A stretch of DNA of 64,000 bases from Callaeas wilsoni (lineage: Eukaryota; Chordata; Aves; Passeriformes; Callaeidae). Below, in pieces: positions 1 through 11,300 of the stretch (its first letter is position 1; each line of letters starts with the position of its first letter). The position numbers were made by a program, and so were the translations under genes. Under the pieces are notes generated by a model that saw nothing but the letters and a program-made list of their open reading frames with translations, was not told the DNA's origin and ran no database searches. The stretch is from positions 1 through 64,000 of the forward strand of contig VWPU01017787.1 in assembly GCA_013398955.1 (NCBI GenBank), written 5' to 3'.

Positions 1-1240
1 AGACAAGCCCCTACAAAAATAATCTATAAGAGCAAGATTGAAAGCAACATGATTTTGGAGTATACTTGTACACTTCAGAAAAAAAATAATCAATCTCTCA
101 ATATTAGGATGAGATCTTTAATATGAAACTTTGAATAACTCATTTAAACTACAACTCAATAATCATTTGAAGTAATTTGTAACTGAAAAGAAAGTTTAAC
201 ATTGCCCTTTCAATTAAGAAGTGTGTAAGTGAAAAATGAAATGTGAATCAAATAAAATGGACTGACTTTTCTTTTTCTTAGGACTTGGATAATAAATAAT
301 AAAGTTAGAAATATTTATGCAACCAGGTCTTGTTTGAATCTCACTGAGGAAAGTATTACCAGCTTCCAAACTAATTATTTTTTTCCTATTATATTTATTT
401 AATCTGTCCTTGGTTAAAACATTTTAGTTTAAAGTTGAGTCATGACCATGAGTACATCTGCTAAAATGCAGCAGTGTTGGAATATTTTGCTCAAACTCCT
501 TGAAACTACTATGAATTTATTTCAGATCAAATGAGATCAAGATCTCTAATGATAAAGTCCATCGATAATGTAAATTCAATTGATAATATAATTCTATGAT
601 TACACCATTCATGGCAGTTTGACGTCTACATAAGTAAAATTTGACTTACAAACAAAATGAAGCAAGTCTCAGCTGTGGATTTGATTGTAGGTGCTGCTCT
701 ACCGTGCCTGTCCACAGAAATTATATTCTGGATCTGGGGTTTGTTAAAAAATGCTCCACAACCACTTAATTTAATAGCAGATCAGCTTCAAAAGTGGCAG
801 TCACCTATAGGAAAAAAGAAATAGAGGAGATGATCCTTTGGTTTTAACATGCTTCCTTCTATGTAGTTATCTAATTATCTTTCAAATAGCTCTCTGCATT
901 TTCACTTTCTACATAAGATATGACCAACTCACCCTGTAACAGTTTTCAAGACAGCATTTTAAGAAATGAAAATATTTTTGCTGTTAAAATCTTTCTCAAA
1001 CCAATTTTCCACCCCCTGTAATAATCTTCAAAAATCCTCATTCTGGAGGATTGCACCCTTACACATATTTCAGCCATTATTAACCATACTGTCGTTATCC
1101 TTGCTGACATTGTGGCTTCGGGCTGTACTAAGGGCCTGCATGATCGTGTTTTCAGAGGCTTCCACTGCCTCTGTGAATGACAGGAGGAAAGGAGAAGCCA
1201 GGTAAGATCCAGAATTTCTTCGAAGATTAAAGCTCCAGAA
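1..1240. other. AT-rich unique DNA, no gene seen
   Basis: No reading frame here resembles a known protein and no transposon end is recognisable. The few short frames near 950-1,200 overlap on both strands and have no supporting splice or promoter context. An ATTCTATGATT string near 590 resembles a CR1 tail word but has no CR1 sequence around it. Confidence 0.6.
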
Positions 1241-1249
1241 AGTGTGCAG

Positions 1250-1370
1250 TAATCCAACATCTGTTCCTTTGGTCCTGGAGCTGTGAAGCTGTGCTGCTGC
1301 TGTGCCATCTGCCAGGCGGCCGGGGAGGAGGGGAGGAGGCTGCTCCTGCACCAGCCGCTGTGATTACGGT
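1250..1370. other. small GC-rich patch
   Basis: A block of roughly 120 bases is visibly richer in G and C than its surroundings, with a short CTG-type run (gctgtgctgctgctgtgcc) and the stretch ggcggccggggaggagggg. Reading frames on the minus strand cross it in two frames, as expected where stop codons are rare. Nothing in them matches a family I know. It could be a small regulatory island or simply a composition fluctuation. Confidence 0.3.
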
Positions 1371-2890
1371 TGTCTCTGTGTTTGTATGCAGTAGGGAAAA
1401 ATTGATTGCACACTTTGAGCTTGGGCAATGCCATGCGTGAGGTGTCAGAGGAGAATGTGGGTCACTTTACCTGCTCACATCTGGACAAGAACAGGGAATA
1501 AATAAGGAAACCAAAAGGCCACGCAGTTATTAACATACAAATAGCATCCATGCTTCATGTGCAATTCACACCAAAGTCACACACAGTTCTGATTTTATAC
1601 CAGCAGGCACCTAATGCAGCATTAATGTAACACTGAACTTTAAAAGAGTTTTGATTTGCCCAGCTGCAGTGACACAGATCTCTGCACTCCAGGAAATAGT
1701 CTCAGAGGGAGGCATGAGGTCTTCATGCAGGTTACCAAGCTTCAGCCCAGGAAAATTAGTGGTGATTCCCATACCACTTGATAACTTATCTTTTTATTAG
1801 TACAGAGAATAAATGGTTTTCCTGTATATACTATTAAGGCATTTCCTGTTTCATCCTCACAACTACAGTCTTTCAGCACACTCTGCCTCCATGTGCAGTG
1901 ATCCTGCAAAGTGTCCATATGTAGGGGCAAATCTTCTGGATTGACTCTGGCAGTATCTCTGTCCCCCAAGTCATGCAATGAAGAGGTACCAGAATGAATT
2001 TAGAACATCTTGCATGAAAGTGCACATATGTAGGGGATGTCACCTGAACACGGGATGTGTTGCTCTTCAGAACTGGGAAGAGTTCCTACCCCAAAGAAGT
2101 GACATCTAGACAAAAAAATAATAATATGCCCAAGTTATGAGCACTTTCACAAATAAAGGAACTGACATTACACTTGATTTCCAAGATGTCTTTGGCACAA
2201 ACATTTATTTGTCAGCAGGAAGGATCCATGGCTCTACCAGGAACCCACACAAAATATACAGATATGTTTTAATTTCTCTCTTCTTCTTGAATGAAGGTAT
2301 TTTAAATTTGCAGACCTTATTGGATCACCTATATAAATTGTTCCACACCAGAATGAAACAATTCCTAAATTTTCTCTAAATCATATGTTTTCTGGAAGTT
2401 TTGGCAATTCCAGTGACTGGTACCCAAGTCAGAGATCTGAGCTGCATGTGGAGAGCCTGATGTGACCACTGGAAGAGACACTGACTGGGCCGTTTGCTCT
2501 GAAGTCCAGACATGCAATCGCTGCTCATGGAAATATTCAGAAGCTGGATGTAAACTAGCTAGATCGAGGACCAGACAAGTGTAGTGGTAGCTGAAAAAGC
2601 ATCCTACTCGTCTAGGACACCCAGCTGCATGTTTAGCAGGCTGGAGAGAAGGCTATACTGAGAGTAATTCTTGAAGTTGCAGCCATGCCAATAAGGGTGT
2701 GATCCAGACCAGTGGATGCTGCAATTTGTACAGCGAGCAGCTCTTGTGCACAGCAGGGAGTGAGTTCACTTCAGCGGCTCCGCAAAGAGCAACAGTCTGG
2801 CTCGTGGTGAGCGAGAGTGGAAAGAGCCCTGGCATCCCTGCAAGTTGGTGTATGTGGGTGGCATCTCCGTGCTGTTTCAATGCAAAAGCA
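1371..2890. other. unique DNA, no gene seen
   Basis: Ordinary AT-rich sequence. The short frames between 1,740 and 2,880 show no domain, signal or splice context that I recognise. No repeat family is visible. Confidence 0.55.
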
Positions 2891-2898
2891 AACTGGAA

Positions 2899-2928
2899 AA
2901 TAAGGCAAGGCTTAATAAGGCAAGGTTT
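2899..2928 (+). repeat. 15-bp tandem duplication (two copies)
   Basis: The unit aataaggcaaggctt is followed immediately by a second copy ending in ttt rather than ctt, so the two copies differ at one position. It lies just before the GC-rich block at 2,955-3,160. This is a local slippage duplication; no function is implied. Confidence 0.8.
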
Positions 2929-2954
2929 TCACTTTTCTTTCTGTTCTTCTGCAC

Positions 2955-3160
2955 CGAACAGCCAGCATTGCCTCCACCCAGCATCACTGCCTCCACGCAG
3001 GGCTCGCTGCTCCTGCGAGCGCAGCCATCGGCTCCGTGGCCGTGAGCCGCAGCCCGGAACTCGGCTCCCTCTCCCCCCCGCGGCACATCAGGTGAGCGGG
3101 CTGGGCTCAGCCGCCTCCTGCCATTTGCTGGAGGCCATCGCTCGGGGCGGGGAAAAGAGC
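2955..3160 (+). promoter_or_regulatory. GC-rich block with plus-strand splice-donor match; possible first exon
   Basis: This block is clearly more GC- and CpG-rich than its flanks (gagcgcagccatcggctcc, cccccccgcggcac, ctcggggcggggaaaag). On the plus strand it contains cacatcag|gtgagc, a strong match to a vertebrate 5' splice site, with the last exon base at 3,091 and the GT at 3,092-3,093. No convincing TATA box or initiator is visible just upstream and no recognisable protein is encoded. The arrangement fits an untranslated first exon of a plus-strand transcript or lncRNA. It also fits a chance GT in GC-rich DNA. What is seen is the composition and the donor; transcription is inference. Confidence 0.3.
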
Positions 3161-3169
3161 GGAATGAGA

Positions 3170-6100
3170 TAGGAAGACTTTCTCCCTTCTGGGGCTGACA
3201 GCCCTGACAATCTGGCCCTATACTTACAGAAACACAAGGCATTCAATTGTGTGTCATTTTGATGTTTCTGAATAACATCTCTCTGGAGATGAAATAGTAA
3301 TCATCACCAGAGCTACAGATTAGCAACTGATAGAAAAAATAGGCATATCATTAAGCTTGCACGCTTCCTTGTTATCTCACCACTTCTCATTCAATCCTTG
3401 TCTGCAAACAGAAGAAGGGAATCCCTGCACGGCTGCACTGCTGGGTATGCATATAATCAGGTGTCGAAGCCTGCCTTGCTTAGACCTTTTGTTCAGCTGC
3501 GATCCCTACTGGATTTTTTTTTCCTAAGATTTGTGCTTTCACCTCTGGATAATAACATAACAAATAGCTCTTTGTCTCTTTAGGTTTGTTCATATAACTT
3601 GTATTAATATATTGACAATGTAATAAAAAGACATACAAAGAATCCTCTTGTTTTCCCCAGCTACGGCAAAAGCGGTGACAATAATTTCTGATGTGAAGCA
3701 GGATCTGAGGCTCCAGTGGATAAATGTGAAAAAATGTAATTTTTGAAATTCAGTTGTAGAAACAAAATAAATATCAGTTAAGCCTCATGAGGATCTACTT
3801 CACGTTTAGTAAGGCCGTTGTTATTAGGGCATTTATCAGATGGTATAGTGGTTAAAATTAATATTTTTAAAGATATTTTGATTGTAGCAGTGATGACATT
3901 TTGAAAAACTAAACAAAACCTAATTGACTTCCAATAAGTTTTTCACTGGAGCATGATTGTAAAAATAGGATATTTGAATGTTTCAAACACTTTTATTGAA
4001 AAGGTTAATGTTAAATATGATTTTAAAATTTATTTTGTGAGGGAGGAATATCAGTCTGGATTCTGAGGATGGTTATATGCTTTAAGTCTCTCAGGGTCAT
4101 ATTGTGCTGCTAACCAAAATCCTAAGTCCTTTTTGCTGCCCTAGTATTTTCTCACAAGGAGTGCAGAATCCTGTCTCCCTGGTAGGACGTGAGGCTTCAG
4201 TGCAGCACAGGATGTGCCTTCTGCCATCTGAAGCAGAAACTCTCTCTCCCCTTCTCTGTTTCAGTCATAGCCTAGCCTGGTTCAAGTTTTGCCTGAATCT
4301 TTCCTTCTCATACCTTTGCTGTTCTTCTCACTCTAACACGTAGGTACGCCCCCGCCATCATACTCAGGGAAGCTGTCTTTCCAAATAGGTCAAATTTTTA
4401 AGTATATTCACGTAGGCCTTTAAATTCTGGTGGTGATGTACACTTGTATTTTTGTCTCAAAAGTTACTGGGGCTTCTCAGGAGGAGCCTAAATTAGAGAC
4501 AACTGTTAATTTCATCAGTTCCAGCCTACCTCAGTGTGGTACCTGGTAGGGAAAAGTTCTGTGAAACTGGCTAGAAAAATCCCCATGTTAAAAAATAAAA
4601 AGGAAAAAAAAAACGAAGAGTCAGCAGCTAGGCTTAATAAATCAAAGGCAATATTGCTGACATGTAATAGTTCATATTTCCTTTTAATGAGGGAATATGG
4701 AATTCAGTTGTTTGGAAAGCTGTTGCTGGTTCTGCTGTGGACTCATGACCCAGGACATTTTTAACAAGCTCTGAAAATCCTAAATAATATTTACCTGCAT
4801 CTCCAAAGTACTGTGGAACATAGTCACCACGATGAAACACTTTTCAGATACACAAATGGAACACTTGTCTGTAAGGAGTAGATTTCAGTGAAAAACTTGG
4901 TTTCACTGATACCAGTGGGAAGTCTGCCATTGAGTTTGTGGGGCTAAAATTTACTCCCTTTGCTGCTTTGGTAATTGAGGACAAGAAGAGAATTCAGACA
5001 GTAATTGGTTCTCTGTTGTGTGAGGCAGGTGAAGAGCTTAAGAGAGTCATCAGCTCCCAGGTTTAGTGCTGTGAAGAGGAACTTCCGAAATGCCGACCTT
5101 TATGTTTTCCCTCCCAGACACAGATCTTCATGAGGCAAGACTATTATTGGAGGCAAATTTCCATGGAAGTCAGCTTGTACAACTGGTATTTGTACATCAA
5201 ACTTGTTTAAAAAAATCATCAGAGATGAAGAATGCTCTGAGTATTACCTTGATGCCTCATGTAAGTTTTAAATATCCAGTATTACTGGCCTTGAAAATTC
5301 TTTATTTCTTTCACACTATTTTACCTATTACTAATTTTTTAATCTCTGAAGTCATCCACTACTTTTATTTTAAGAAGATTCACTTCAGGAAGAGAGAAGT
5401 CCACCTTAAAAAATACATGTAAAGACCCCTAAGTGTTGTACAAGCAAAATTCACTTTCCTCATTATATTGACATAATTCAAAGGGAATTAACAACTTGCC
5501 AGTTTAACACTTATAGGCCAATCCTTAAATTACAGATCTAGTTCATCATTACTTCACAGTTAGGTCTATAGATTCTGACAAAAAAAACACGAAACAACTA
5601 AAAAAACCAAAACAGCAAGTTTTCAGATGATATGAATATTATGTGGAGGCCAAACATTGTTGCTAATGCAGACAATTTTAAAGTTAGTTGCATATTTCAG
5701 CTTTCTGAATAAACCTGTTTTTATGTTTTCAAAATTTAGAGACTTTCTCTGAAGTGTTTGGAAGAAAATAGAAGATTAAAATAATCTCGGTTAGCTCTAC
5801 TTGTTGTTATAAACTTTAACTAGAGCGAGACTTTTATTGGTGAGTCTTGAGTTGGTTTCTTTGTTCTTTGGCAGTTTTTGTTTGTTTTTGGGTTTTGTTT
5901 GCTTGGTTATTTTTGTTTTGGTTTGGGTTTTTTGCTGGCTTTTTTTAGGAAACAGTGAATTATTTGAAACTTCAGCTGGAAATGACTTATCTCAAATGCC
6001 ATTTGGCATGAATTAATTTAAATAGCTTCAGCTGGAAAAAGCCCCCAACCAAACAAATATGGGATAATAATCCACAAACCTTGTGAATCCCTGTTTGTTT

Positions 6101-6800
6101 CCAATTGACAAGAAACTTGGGGATCCCTAGAGTTCGTGGTGGCCTTGGAGGAGAGGCACAGCCTTCGGTCTTGCAGGTGGGCTGAAAGGAGGTGTTTGCA
6201 GCCGACACTGCTCCACGATGTACAGGTAGGGATGTGCTGGTTCAAGGTCCCCTTGACCTGCCTGGTGCCCATCAGGGCCTGATGCAGCTCCCAGGATATC
6301 GCGAGGACCTCCTCACTCTCTTCTGCTGGTGCTGGTCCAGTCTCCGAGGCAACACTTAGATATCTCCCAAGCAACACGTGTCTCCTCTGAGAGCCAAAGT
6401 TGCACAGTCACTTTCCCAGACCACGGGGGGCCCAGAAACTGGGCTCCTGACAGCTTTTTGAGAGAAAGCACCTGCTAGTTCTGATTAGTATGAAAGCTCT
6501 CAGAGCTATGCCTTATTTAATTAATTTTGGCAGCTAACAGAAATGACTAAATTAAAAAAAGAGGAAATCAACATATCGTTTCTGCAAAGCTATTGACTGA
6601 TTACCCTGAATAAATGAGTTGCAAAGTGAGTTTCAGCTTCAGGGAGGACATGTTAGCTGTCTTTTACACTTCATGATTCAAACTGAAACTCAGGTTGTGA
6701 TGTATGAATTTCTCCTTGAAGCAGAGATTAGGAGTTTCTCTTTTCATTTGAATCTAATCCTTCAGAACACAAAACCAAGTTGCCCATAGGTGTGGTGTTT
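3170..6800. other. AT-rich unique DNA, no gene seen
   Basis: There is no recognisable coding exon or transposon end. The longest frames, near 5,090-5,420 on plus and 6,020-6,380 on minus, resemble no family I know and have no coherent splice context. A T/G-rich low-complexity tract at 5,857-5,950 is listed separately. Confidence 0.55.
5857..5950 (+). repeat. T/G-rich low-complexity tract
   Basis: About 90 bases consist almost wholly of T and G, with repeated ttttg and gttt words such as tttttgtttgtttttgggtt, and very little A or C. It is low-complexity sequence with strong strand asymmetry. No unit is conserved enough to call a microsatellite. Confidence 0.7.
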
Positions 6801-6805
6801 CCATT

Positions 6806-6917
6806 CTTGGAATCACTCAAAGTGAGATTGGACATGGTCCTAAGCCAGCTGCCCCAACAGACCCTGCTAGACAATCTCCAATGAGTCCCTTGCAGTCTGA
6901 ACTACTCTATGATTCAG
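6806..6917 (+). mobile_element. CR1 LINE 3'-end fragment (first of two)
   Basis: The sequence follows the CR1 3'-terminal plan in order: a degenerate 'ttggaa.cactcaa....gattggacatggtcctaagccagctgcccc' block, then 'ctagacaatctccaatgagtccctTgcagtctgaac', then a tail ending ctctatgattc. This is the sense orientation of a 5'-truncated CR1. It has many substitutions relative to the CR1 sequence I remember, so it is old. It lacks any reverse-transcriptase coding part and is inert. A second, different CR1 tail follows directly. Confidence 0.72.
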
Positions 6918-7028
6918 TGAGTGCACTGCTCAGCACTGCTTTAGTTGGCAAGGTGGTATTAGGTCAAAGCTTGGACTGGATGATCTAGAAGGTCTTTTCC
7001 AACCTTAGTGATTCTGTGGTTCTGTGCT
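6918..7028 (+). mobile_element. CR1 LINE 3'-end fragment (second of two)
   Basis: This copy has the other common bird CR1 tail form: 'ggtggtattaggtcaaagcttggactggatgatctagaaggtcttttccaaccttagtgattctgtggttctgtg', here described in pieces. The key words are ggactggatgatct, ggtcttttccaacc and the octamer-like end attctgtggttctgtg. It sits directly after another CR1 tail in the same orientation but differs from it in subfamily, so the pair records two insertions rather than one duplication. It is 5'-truncated, non-coding and moderately diverged. Confidence 0.88.
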
Positions 7029-7699
7029 TAAGAAGAGAAAACAAAAATCAACGACAGTTGTTTAAAATGCTAAAACTAAAGACCCTGAGTGCATTTTTGA
7101 TATGACAGTTACTGGAGTGAGAAAGTAGTTGCTGGGCCAGACTTTGTAATATTCAATATTACAAATATAGAATAGAGAGCTATTTTCTGACTCAGAGCTA
7201 TCCTGTGCCCTGCAAGTGTATGTAGAAGACTTCAATGATGATTTCTCTACACACTACTGCCAAATAAATCTCTTTATCAAACAGTTTCTTCAGACATGAT
7301 TTCTTGTTGTTATTAATAGCATGTGGCTATTAAGTGCATGAAGAATTTAATGTTCTAATTGAACCCAGAATGCACTCAGGTCACAAGTTGATTTCAGCAG
7401 TTTTGTAATGTCTTATCACATTGTTAATTCCCTGCTATTAATGGTAACCTTGTGCACTAAGTCCCAATATTATGTTGCATGGTTTGTTCAGCATTTGTAA
7501 AACATAATAAATGCAAGTGGGTGCTTGGCCGGGAGAGAGCTGTCAACAATGTAGTGTTATTGACTTGTAATATCAAATAACGTTTCCATTTTCATAAAGA
7601 GGCTTTGGGGCTTGTTACTCACAAGTATTTCTACCACTTTTTTTTTCTCCCCTCCAGTTTTGTCAGTGAAAAAAGTTAACACAGAAGAATATGGTCTGT

Positions 7700-7741
7700 C
7701 ATTTTTGATACTTGGCTTTACATTTTTGATACTTGGCTTTA
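7700..7741 (+). repeat. perfect 21-bp tandem duplication
   Basis: The 21-base unit beginning catttttgatacttggc and ending ttta occurs twice in immediate succession with no differences (7,700-7,720 and 7,721-7,741). Perfect identity suggests a recent replication-slippage event, possibly still polymorphic. Confidence 0.95.
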
Positions 7742-7990
7742 TGTCTTGCTAGAATATCTTAACTACAACTCAATTCAAGTGTTTGATTTGTTCCTTTCAA
7801 GTTTTGGATGAAGATGCAGTCAGCTTGAACGTAAGAAGTTATTACCAGGAAAATATAACTCATATTTTTTATGCAAAATAGATAATTCTAATAAGGTAAG
7901 ATTCCTTTTTCTCAGCTCAAGCATCAGAAAGTTTGTTGCATGCAGTTCTCTTATTGCTACTGGAGAGAAACAGGTGCCTGTTTCAGGTCA

Positions 7991-8026
7991 TATTAGGTAT
8001 TTAAGTAGTATTAGGTATTTAAGTAA
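7991..8026 (+). repeat. 18-bp tandem duplication
   Basis: The unit tattaggtatttaagtag is repeated at once, with one difference at its final base. It lies about 250 bases after the 21-bp duplication. No function is apparent. Confidence 0.9.
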
Positions 8027-8218
8027 CTACAAAAAGTAGTTCTGGAGATGCTTCTTCCTCTCTAATGACCTAGAGAACACCAGCTTGGGCAAGGAAGCTA
8101 CTTTTAAGCATGTTAAGTTGAATGAGGTGAAACCCACCCCTGGAGATTAAAACAATGATTTTTGTTCTTGGAATTTTCCCCCAAAATAAGCCCTGTCTCT
8201 TCATGATTTTTAGCCCAG

Positions 8219-8303
8219 TTATAGAATCATAGAAAAATCTGATCTGGAAGGGGCCTCTAAATGTCAGCTGGTTCAATACTCTTCTCACATCAAGACACAC
8301 AAT
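8219..8303 (-). mobile_element. CR1 LINE 3'-end fragment, minus strand
   Basis: Read on the plus strand it begins atagaatcatagaa, the reverse complement of the CR1 terminal repeat, then continues 'tctggaaggggcctctaaatgtc...ctggttcaatac', the reverse complement of the CR1 'agatgatct..ggtcccttcca' block. Only about 85 bases are recognisable, so the element is strongly 5'-truncated and carries no coding capacity. It is diverged at many positions. Confidence 0.8.
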
Positions 8304-11300
8304 TGAAAGTAAATGGTATACAGGTTTTAATCTGGTAAGAACGTTTTATACTGTTCTTTCATTGAATATATGTGCTTATCCAGTTCTAGGTTTCTTGGGA
8401 CACATCTTCATGGCTTTTATGGTTAAACTTCCTTGTGCATTTTTTTATGGCTAAAAGCAGATATAATCAGATTTTCTGCTTTATACGTACTTAGTTTTTT
8501 GAACAGGATGCTTTTAAAATTGAGATAGGCAATGGATGATGTAAAGAGAAAAGGACAAATGGAGGAAAGTTTACACCTCAGGCTCTTAACCCTGGATTAT
8601 TCCAGTTGCTGTTAGCATGAACAGTAACTTTAGTAACAAGCACAGGAGATGTACACCAAGCTAAGCCACACGTGTTCATTACATATCAAACCAGCAGTTC
8701 CCTTGGAGACCTGCTGCTCAAACCTGAAGAACAGTCTAATATTCTTTGCTGGTAGCACTAAAACATGCCCTAGACCCAAGCAGCATAGTGGCAACCAGGA
8801 AAGAGGAGAGACACGATTAATCTGGTCCATACATGGGGTCAGCCTGGCTATAGCTATGAAGGGTATGGGACGATATTTCTGGGATAACAAATGTTAGAGC
8901 AGGAAAGGAACGATATTTGCAAATCCAATGGCAAAGTTCTCTAAGCTTAGTCATAGGAACACACAAGCACAAACAATGTCATTAATATATTCTTACTTTT
9001 TACAGAATTTTGATGTTCTGCAATGGACAAGCATTCCACATTAGGTAACTGCAATGCAATAGTTCTGATTCCTGCCCCAAAGTGCTTACAAGGGACAGAG
9101 CAGCTACACACTGTGCTAGTGCCAGTCTTCTTAAAGACAAAGCTTGTTTTCGTTTGTGTTCTGAGAGCCCCCTAGGAATTATATTCTGTGCTTGAGAACT
9201 TTGGAGCTGAAGTGCTGGAGGGGAGGACAGACAGGACTGAACTGGAAAAAAAAAACTGGGGACATAGACAAAATGGAGGTTGTGAAGCCCAAATTCTGAG
9301 GAAGAGGCTGGCAGAGGAGGAGGACTGTGGCCCCCGCATTGCCATACATTACAATATCTGCAGGTCAGAGTGGAACACCTGCACCCCCAAAAGCGTTCTG
9401 GTCCTTGAGCAGACTGGGAAGAGTTAGTCCCAGCTAGGGAATTTTCTTTTCAGAGGGATATGAGTGAAACAAATACTTCATAGTGTGTAACTCCAAGGTG
9501 AAGATGAGTTCTATGAATTTAATCCATTTGAGACCCAGGGAATGCATAAAAGCAAAAGATTTGCTGCTAAACAGCTTGTTTAAAGATATAATTTTATCCA
9601 TTTCCAGGAGAACTAAATGAAAACAAAAGAAGGATTTCATCCATGCAGAAGAACGCACTTCTGTGGAGACTGGGGAGAATATTTTGCCTTAAATTATCAG
9701 TTGAAAAATCAGTCAAAAGGTGCCATAGAGTTAGCTATTTAGCTTCTTTTTGGCATAGTGAAACTGTGATTTCCTATGGATAATGTCAGCTAGAAAGGTA
9801 ATTATCTGAGTTAAACATCATCTAATGAAAGCTCTTGTTAGGATAGGAATACTTATGACGGTATGAAAAACTGGCTTTCTTTTCCCTATATGATTTCTTA
9901 GATTAATGCTTCAGTCCTGCAGAGTGCACATAGCCACCCCTCCCATCCCCACATCTCGCAGCTTCAAGGACACATGAATGCTGCATCTAGATCTTGAAAT
10001 GACTTAATGATAAAAATAAGCTGCATGCTGGTAACCAATCTGCATTTTATTCTGGTTTCAAATGCTTACATTATTAAAAAATACCATAAAACCCAACATA
10101 TAAACAAAACTGAAAATAACAGTTATATTTCTGTGCACCTGGAGATGTGATTCAGCATTGGCAAGGCTTTTCCTGCCTGTGTGTTCAGCAGCAGGATACT
10201 CTATAGAAACTCTCACTTTTGTGGAACTGCCACAAAGAGAGGGAGACTGGGCTAAATATTTTTCATTCTTAAATCATTCCTGGTAAAGTGAGCAGCCATC
10301 AAATGCTTATCATGATATTGACCTACTTGTAAAGTGCTTTGGGATATGTATTGTTATTTAAATGCTGTGTTGTTATTTTTATTTCATTTTAATTACATTC
10401 TGTTATGTGCCAAACTTTTAAATCATCTATCTCTCCAATCTAACATCTCCCTGCATGTTCTCTGTAGAACAGCACTTGATTTTTGTAAAGGCAGGGTGAA
10501 ACATTTTCAGTCACTTCTGAATCAGAAGATAAAAAAATGTACTTACACTAAACCAAAGTCTCTTTTTTTCCTCATTGTTAAAGCTGACTGTGATCATATG
10601 GATTGAAAGGAGACAGAGCAAAAACCTGTGAAAATTGACTTGGGAATAATTCCCATTATGATGAAACACCTTTGCCTGAGCTCGGCAAGGGGAAAACAAG
10701 GTTATAGGTGCTCAGTCGCATCAGCTAAAATCTGAGTAGAATCCCTTCAACACACTTACTGTGCCCTACATGATAATCAGGGTTAGCTGGTTTTCATTAA
10801 TTAGGGGTTTGGGCAAGGACTGGGGTTTGTTCTTGGAACAATTTGTGCAAAAGACAGTCAATGACTCATATTCATAATTCTCCAAGGCCTGAAGCCCTGT
10901 CTAAACATAGAGTTTGTATTGCTTTAAATATTCAGGTTCATTTAAAGTAGTAGAACTGCAAGTCACATCCCATCTTCCCCTTTTCAAGCCCAGCTATACT
11001 GATATAAAGTGATTATACCAGGGTATTTGATTCCAGTGCACCCTTTGAAATGAACAAGCTATACTGGTATTAACAAGCATAAAATGGTATGATTCCACCT
11101 ACACCGAGGGTTCAAATGGCCTGTGCATAATGTTTAAAAATAAATCACATTCTTAACTGAAGCAGTTGAACTGATAGGGAAGCAGTTTTGATAGGAAAGC
11201 TATTTTAGGCTCAGCTTTCTTTCCCTGAATACCACCACTAGCAGCAGCAAAGGACCATAGAGGGGATCAAACACAGGACTATTTCAATGCCATTAGCACT

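Larger units (their letters stand above)
7030..8215. other. unique DNA between CR1 fragments
   Basis: There is no gene-like frame. The stretch holds two short tandem duplications (7,700-7,741 and 7,991-8,026), listed separately. Nothing else is recognisable. Confidence 0.55.

Noticed and set aside
585..600. ATTCTATGATT near 590, like a CR1 terminal repeat
   Set aside because: No CR1 body sequence lies on either side, and the word is short enough to arise by chance in AT-rich DNA.
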